Positions 58,232-64,000 of a stretch of 64,000 bases of DNA are shown one piece after another. Position numbers and translations under genes: made by a program. Origin of the DNA: Taxillus chinensis (lineage: Eukaryota > Streptophyta > Magnoliopsida > Santalales > Loranthaceae); contig CM042092.1 of assembly GCA_023512835.1 (NCBI GenBank), positions 51,032,400-51,096,399 on the forward strand. Direction: 5' to 3'. Under the pieces are notes generated by a model. It was given only the letters and a program-made list of their open reading frames with translations, did not search any database and was not told where the DNA came from. The stretch's first letter is position 1. Each line of letters begins with the position of its first letter.

Positions 58232-60866
58232 ATGGCACCTAATACCTCTCTTTCCGGCGTTAATCCTGGCCATCTGGTCGATTGGAACGCTGTCTCCAAT
58301 CCTTCGGCATGGTTTCTGGAGCTTCGCCCCCTTGCTGAGTACTACCGGAACATCCGATGCACCACCGACTCCATCCGTTCCACCATCTGGGGTGAATCCA
58401 TTGTAATCACCCCAAACGTCCTTCGCACCGCCCTCCATCTTCCATCCAGTCCTCATCAGCGCCCGGATCCTGAGCCAATGGCAGCTTCTATAGGCTGCAC
58501 TTATAAAGGGAAGGAGTACAAGGTGAAGTCCTTCCAAGTTCGCTACAGATGTATAGCGACCATCCTGAGCTGGTGCTTATTGGCTCATACAACAGCTCTG
58601 GACTCCGTCCCGTATGACCTGCTCCTGGCCATGTACGGAGTCTTCGAGGGTCTCCCGATGGATTAGGGGACTTTCTTGTTTCAGCTGCTGGGGAACTACC
58701 CAAAGAACCAATCTTTTGGGCGGATCCTTAGCATCGTGTTCTGGCATCTCCGTCCATCCCACTTCAACGGACACGGCGTCATTCCTTTTCCATAGGCCTT
58801 CTACCTTCGCCATCTTACGCCTGATGGGACTTTGACCACCCGCTGGCCCTCTGCTGCTACCCGCCTCCAGCCCACTCCAGAACAACAGGGAAGTTCGGTT
58901 GGTGACCCAGCTGACAGCTCTGCCCTCGAAGTCGGCTCTGCCCACCGGTCCTCCCAGATTTGGTCCATTGCTGCACCATCCATCTCCCAAGCCTCTCAGC
59001 ACAGCGTTCGCACCGACCCGTCCAAGGTTGCGGGGCCGTCATAGCCGAGTTTACCTTTGGCTGTTTCCCTAGAACCTTCTGTTGCGGATGTCCCCACACC
59101 CGACACTTCCGCTATTACTACCGCTGTTGATGCTGCTGTTGCTACGGCAGTGGCTGATGTCCCAAAATCTCCTCCAGAAGCTTCCTTGCCTCCACTTCCT
59201 CAACCCCGGGACTACCTTGACCATCTCCCCGCCGACATCTTAACGGACCTCTAGTTTCGTTTTAGCCTAGCCTGCACCACCTCCATCCTTGACAACGACC
59301 TCAAGGTGTATTACGGTCGTCATACCAAGACCCCTGAGGAAATGATCATCTGGAACCTGGACCACGGCTTCCTTACGCCGGCTAACATTCTTGAAGTTCC
59401 ATTTGTTGTTACCTCCGGACCTGCCCATGACGCTCAAGTTCCTTCCCCTGCTGAGGCCAAGCCCGCCTCTCCTGCTGTAGCCATCCCCGTTGTTGACCTC
59501 TTTGGTCAAAGCGGTTCTGCTGCTCCGGATGTCTCTGCTGCTCTGGATGCCCCTTTTGCTGCTGCTGATGCTCCCTCTATTCCTGCACCTCTTCATGCAA
59601 GGGAGTCCTCTAAAACCCTAGAGTTAGTGCTTGGATGTTCCTCATTTGGCACGGTCCACTCCGATGTTGTGCTCTCCGCCTAGCTGGACCGCCACGCCCA
59701 AGCCCAGAGCGCCCAAATTTCTACCATCTCCGTTAAGGTTGATGCTCTAGGCGCCCAACTCCTCTCTGCCTTGACCGACTCTTTCACTTTTATTGAGCAG
59801 AAGATGGATCTCGTCGCTTCATCGGTGCATTCTCTGTCTACTTCCTTTGCGGATTTGGCACACACGATGGCTCATTCTCCTACCGCACCTCGGCGATATG
59901 CCAAAACGGGGGAGAGAGTGTCATCTGATCCTTTTGCACCTTCCTCAGCTCGTGCTGAGAAGCGTCCTGCATTTTCACTGCTTCTGGGAGTTACTATCCC
60001 CAAACGCAATCGCTTCTCTCAGCCAAGCTCCTCCAGTGCAGCTCCTCCTTCGACCACTCCATCCGCGGCTGACACCTTCCTCCCATCATACGCAGATCGT
60101 CATCCTATTGATGCTGCTGATGGAAGTGCTTTCAATGAAATAACCAAGTATGTTGTGTCCAATGCCGAGCGAACATGTCTATTAGACTTGTACCCCTTCT
60201 CTCCTCAAGACACTCAGATTATACGTTCTGAGAAGGGTCTGCTTACCATAGAAGACATAAACAACTTCTCTCAGGCAGTTAAGATAGAGATGAGGCTGTT
60301 TCCGTCTCTGTACAAGGACAGATACTTGTTTGATGTCTTGCCGTGTTGGAATGAGGGCTATCTTCCAGATGTATCCTACATCCAGACGTTCATCGACGGA
60401 ACTGCTGAGGATAACATACCTTGGAAAACTCTCTCAACTATCCTCATTCCGTACTGGATCATGATGCCACACTTCATGCTGGTTGTTTTTATGATTCCGT
60501 CTAAGCAGTTGATTTTAATTGATTCTCATCAAATTGTGGAGAACAATGTTAGAAGGAATCAATGAGAGCCACTACGTCTTCGACTGACGAAAGCCGTAAG
60601 GCAATCTGGGCTTTATGAAGAAAGGGGCCTAACTCCCTTGGGTCCAACTGAAAAGCTGAAGGCGATGATCCGGGGCAAGAAGCAAGTGCCACAACCGCCC
60701 GATGGAGATAACTGCAGAGCCTTTATCTGTTTCTTCATCAAATCATTTATAAAGGTGGATAAAGACTGGAATAGTATCCAAGCCTATATGAAAGGAGCAG
60801 ATAATGGTGCTTAGAGAGAAGACACCAACAATGATCTTCAAGTATAGTAAGCCTTATGTACCTTAA
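58232..60866 (+). pseudogene. Extra 3' ORF of copy C: plant-transposon domain plus Ulp1-like protease (broken by stops)
   Basis: The same Met start (MAPNTSLSGVNPGHL). Reading one frame from 58232 to 60565 needs no shift; only stops interrupt it: near 58664, 58795, 59042, 59252, 59681 and 60563. Three of these (58664, 59252, 60563) stand where the other copies have Trp TGG and one (59681) where they have Gln CAG, so they are C-to-T or G-to-A changes. A shift comes after 60565 because the full span is not a multiple of three. The protease shows His in MPHFMLVVF, Asp in ILIDSH and Cys in DGDNCRAFICFF. The residue after the Cys is Arg, not Gly, so it was probably inactive late in decay. A linker about as long as that of copy A is present, confirming the deletion in copy B. 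Confidence 0.8.
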
Positions 60867-61010
60867 TATAAAATTCATGTTTCAAGGCTGATTTGTACTT
60901 TGTTGCTGATGTAATGAAAATGGAAGTTATCTTTATTCTGTATTATCTTTATGCTTCGCTTACCAGATCAGATTACAATGTGTTTTGGCATATCCATAAT
61001 TGTGGAAGAT

Positions 61011-61955
61011 TGTTAGATCAAACCCAGAATTTGGATGATGTAGATAAAACTCTTTGTAATTTGATTTGAGACATTGCATGTTTTATCTTAAGTTGTTGCA
61101 GAAGATATAATCCTAATCCGGACCTTCACTCGTGAGAGCAAAGCTAAGGAAAGGATACATAATCATGATCCGGACAAGAGTGAGTGTCGTCAAACACTTA
61201 TTAAATAACCAAGTCTACACTTCATATGGAATAAGGATCATTTGTGCGGATCAAACAACTAAAGCTATGGACTTAAGAATTTGCGTCTTAGAGTTTTAAA
61301 CGAACTAAGTCAAATAGATGCGGAATAAGAATCCTAGTTTAGAACTCGCACGGAGTAAGAGAAAGTCCTTGCGGAATAAAAAGCTAAGTCTTCTACTCAA
61401 GCGGACTAAGGAAAAGAAGACACGGAGTAAGGAATCCGAGTCTTTCATAGATGCGGAGTAAGGAACGACTTGTGCGGAATAAGGACCCGAGTCCTTTGTT
61501 CACACGGAGTAAGGAAACTTGATGCGGAGTAAGGAATCCGAACCAGTCACTCATGCGGAGTGAGGATGTGCTGACACGGAGTAAGCCATCCGTTCCTTTA
61601 ACTCATATGGAGTAAGGAAGCGTTGATGCATAGTAAGCACTCCGACCCTCTCATTCATACGGAGTAAGGAAGCGCTGACACGGAATAAAGATTCCAGTAT
61701 TGAATTGATACGGAGTAGGCAATCACTGACACGGAGTAAGCATCCGAGCTTCACTAACACGGAGTAAGCATCGAAAAGCCTTACAAGCTTTAATCTGCTT
61801 ATATTTTATTGTAATTATCAGTTGATAATAATACAAAATACTTTCACTATCTGGTTATCTTCCGCATTGATTCTATCTCTTAACCAGATAAGTGTTATGC
61901 CAAAGAGTAAGAAAAGAGTTTCGATAAGAGCCTATTCACCCCCCTCTAGGCTCCC
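61011..61955 (+). repeat. 3' LTR of copy C (shortened)
   Basis: Starts TGTTAGATCAAACCC. It contains the CGGAGTAAGG array (61220-61770) and shared end sequence GCCTATTCACCCCCCTCTAGG, then diverges after CTCCCAGG. It lacks the TATA region seen at 5241 in copy A, so is internally deleted. Confidence 0.85.
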
Positions 61956-61990
61956 AGGAGAAGAGGGTCCAGCCTCAGCAGGGAAAGGAA
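61956..61990 (-). other. Inverted scrap of copia ORF at the copy C / gypsy junction
   Basis: These 35 bases, reverse-complemented, closely match the linker-coding part of the extra ORF (copy B about 33735-33770), differing at only a few positions. They sit between the end of the copy C LTR and the first recognisable LTR G6 sequence. Confidence 0.55.
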
Positions 61991-62858
61991 TATGTCTGTG
62001 TGACTATGCCCAGTATGTGTTTGATAATATGCCAGTAAGGCTAGAATCGTGAGTTGATAAAGGTGTGCATGTTAAGTGTTTGTTTTTATGCATGAGTGCC
62101 TGGGTTTGTACATTTGTGAATGTGTGCCTACTAAGTGTTTGGTTTTATGCCTGAGTGGCTATGTGTACTGTGTTTTGTGAAACGCGGTGGCTGTGGAAGC
62201 CCGGGACTGTTTTGTGAAACCCGGTGGCTGTGGAAGCCCGGGACTGTTCTTGGAACCCGGTGACTGTGGAAGCCTGGGACTGTTCTTGGAATCCGGTGGC
62301 TGTGGAAGCCCGGGACTGCTCTTGGAAACCCGGTGGCTGTGGATGCCCGGGACTGTTCATGTGGTAGCCTATGTAGATGTGGAAGTGACTGTATTTGCTG
62401 ATATGGCTTGTTGATATATCTATTAAAATAATTATATCACGACACTACACTTGTGCACATGGCATGTAGATGCTAGGAGCATGGGATAGGTTGGGGAGAC
62501 ATGATCCCTACTGAGCTGTGGTTGCTCACCCCTCCTACTGTGTTGTTTTCTTTACAGGGACCTACAGGCGCTAGCTGGGAACATCAAGGTGGAAGACCTG
62601 CTTGTGGCATGCTTATTGTTAATTGAGTTTTGTTGTTTTCATGTGAGCTTTGTTACCCCAGTGGGGAGATATTGTAATGAAGTTTAATGAAATAAAAGCA
62701 TGTTTAGACACATTTGTAATGTTTGAACTTAATAGAGAAATGATTTTGTCTCTGAATATGAAATGTGAAGTGTATGTTGTATTCTAACCCCTTTATCCAC
62801 TCGGGTAAAGGGAGGGTCACGTTCTAGTCTCCTTGGGTTGGAAATCCGGGGCGTGACA
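61991..62858 (+). repeat. LTR G6 (gypsy-type), left end missing
   Basis: Plus-oriented member of the G1/G2 family. It has the 36-bp repeat (about five copies, 62186-62360), the shared block GGAGGGGTGAGCAACC inverted near 62523, and the end GGAAATCCGGGGCGTGACA at 62858. The 5' part with promoter boxes is absent. Confidence 0.85.
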
Positions 62859-62861
62859 ATA

Positions 62862-62879
62862 TGGTATCAAAGCATGGTC
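62862..62879 (+). other. Primer-binding site of the G6 element
   Basis: TGGTATCAAAGCATGGTC, three bases after the LTR; complementary to the initiator tRNA-Met end with one mismatch. Confidence 0.85.
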
Positions 62880-63309
62880 TAGTTGGCCTAGGGTAGTTGG
62901 CAGACTTGGTAATCTTGAGTCCTTTGGAGGAGCCTGGAGGGACATGCCTGATCAACATGGTCCTCTTTGAGCCTCTAAGGTGCACTTGGGGTAGTCCAGT
63001 CTTGTGGTAGGGTTTGCATGCATGGGTATTAGGGCACTAGTTGCATTTGTTTATGTGTGTTTGTGTGGATGCTGTACATGTCGAAAAAAAAATGCCATGT
63101 GTGATGTGGATTGAACTGTGACAATGTGAAATGTGTTTTTTTCCTTGTTTATATGAGTTTTGTGCAATGTGGATTGAACGGTGTAATGTAGATTAATGCA
63201 AAGAGTGTAATGCTATGTGACAGTTTTTGTTAAGTGAAGTAGAGGTAGTGTCGTGCGATAGTTAGTGAATGTGATTTGACGAATATCTTTCTTACTTCGT
63301 GTAGTAAGA
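62880..63309 (+). other. Leader of the G6 element
   Basis: Non-coding, similar to the G2 and G3 leaders (CTAGTTGGCCTAGGGTAG, TGATCA, GGGCACTAG). Confidence 0.7.
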
Positions 63310-64000
63310 ATGCCACCGAGGAGAGTGACACGCGCATCTGGGGCAGTGGCTGATGAGTCATCTGCCCATGAGGGTTCGGGTGCGGGGCAGTCCGCTGGAG
63401 GACATGCGCTGTTGCTGGAGCAGCTGCGAGAAGGCATCCGACTGGAAGTCCAGGAGCTGAGGGAAAGTATCCGGCAAGAAGTTCGGGAGGAGGTACGCCG
63501 TGAGATGGTGGCACAGTAGGTGGTGCCACCACCACCGCCACCACCAGTGGGGGAGTTACCTCGTGAGCGTGTGAGTTCGCTGGGCGGTGAACCGATTCGT
63601 GCAGAGGATGACGTGGTGACACACTTCCGAAAGGAACAACCTCCAAGGTTCAAGGGAGAAGGGGATCCCGTGGTAGCTGAGCAGTGGCTGAGGCAGATCG
63701 AGCATGTGTTTTCCTTTCTCCTATCCCGGGAGGAGGATAAGGTGAGACTGGCCATTCGGAAGCTAGTGGGGAGTGCTCTGGAGTGGTGGTTGAGTGTCAC
63801 GGGGGAGCCGTGCGGTGCAGTTTATGCTATGGGAGGAGTTCTTGCAGCTTTTCCATGACGAGTTCTTCCCGAAGTCCTTGAGATAGCAGAAGAGGGAGGA
63901 GTTTGGCAGCTTGAGACAGGGATCAAGAACGGTACCTGAGTATGAGCGAGAATTCCGGAGCTTGAGTAGGTTTGCTCCCGAGACTGTGGCAAAGGAGGAC
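63310..64000 (+). pseudogene. Gag of a Tekay/Del-like gypsy element, partial
   Basis: Starts MPPRRVTRASGAVAD; the basic N-terminus is typical of chromovirus gag. A helical region follows (LEVQELRESIRQEVREEV). TAG at 63517-63519 interrupts (likely CAG-to-TAG), then a poly-Pro tract and the capsid (Retrotrans_gag) region: PPRFKGEGDPVVAEQWLRQI, VRLAIRKLVGSALEWWLSV. A frameshift lies near 63800-63825. The other frame continues with WEEFLQLFHDEFFPKSLR, another TAG and REEFGSLRQGSRTVPEYERE to the window edge. It would package element RNA but cannot be made intact. Its pol lies beyond the window. Confidence 0.85.

Larger units (their letters stand above)
57815..61955 (+). mobile_element. Copy C: truncated third copy of the SIRE-like copia element
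   Basis: Begins at TCGTCGGTTCATTCC, matching copy A near 1003, so pol and most of the spacer are missing. It includes the extra ORF, polypurine tract (about 61000-61010) and a shortened 3' LTR (61011-61955). It is more diverged than A and B, hence older. Confidence 0.85.

Noticed and set aside
63213..63800. Minus-strand frame of 195 aa over the G6 gag
   Set aside because: Antisense of the gag; Ser/Arg/Thr-rich shadow.

Overview
The window looks like a repeat-dense stretch of nuclear DNA from a flowering plant, most likely a eudicot. It has Ty1/copia and Ty3/gypsy retrotransposons with plant-type tRNA-iMet primer sites, a PIF/Harbinger DNA transposon, a TTA-flanked MITE, GT-AG introns and one plant family-1 UDP-glycosyltransferase gene. 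I cannot name the species. I found no rRNA, tRNA, CRISPR array or bacterial-type operon.

Layout, left to right. 1-5570: 3' part of a SIRE-like copia element (copy A, +). 5571-10030: 3' internal region, about 2.9 kb LTR and primer site of a Tat/Ogre-like gypsy element. 10031-14877: a short decayed LTR element (H, - orientation) split by a nested LTR at 11681-14186. 14878-16133: low-complexity remnants. About 16134-25815: a PIF/Harbinger element with both of its genes. 26267-27721: an intact UGT gene, the only convincing host gene. 29248-30884: a solo gypsy LTR with matching target-site duplications (TSDs). 30960-43309: a complete 12.35-kb SIRE-like copia element (copy B, -) with two LTRs and an ATGTA duplication. 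43315-57814: nested, partial, minus-oriented gypsy elements (LTRs G2, G3, G4) with a gag-like ORF, a MITE and a 385-bp inverted repeat. 57815-61955: a truncated third copy of the copia element (copy C, +). 61956-64000: gypsy LTR, primer site and start of gag (+).

The most interesting system is the copia family. Downstream of pol, where SIRE elements often carry an env-like frame, all three copies carry the same extra ORF. It has an N-terminal domain resembling the 'putative plant transposon protein' family, an Ala/Ser/Pro-rich linker with a predicted coiled coil, and a C-terminal Ulp1-like (C48) cysteine protease with H, D and C in the expected order. Copy C stays in one frame for about 2.3 kb with only stop codons, so the ancestor was probably a single protein of about 870-880 residues. 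The unrelated element H carries a second Ulp1-like fragment in the same place, just upstream of the polypurine tract. A SUMO-protease-like module has therefore been linked at least twice to the 3' end of LTR elements here.

Other structure not explained by genes: short motifs iterated in the LTRs of different families (CGGAGTAAGG-like, GACTCTTCGA-like, a 36-bp repeat); palindromic ACGT-core boxes next to the TATA box in three gypsy LTRs; a gag-like ORF with two zinc knuckles but no capsid; and a scrap of inverted copia coding sequence at an element junction. All readings are by eye, without database searches.
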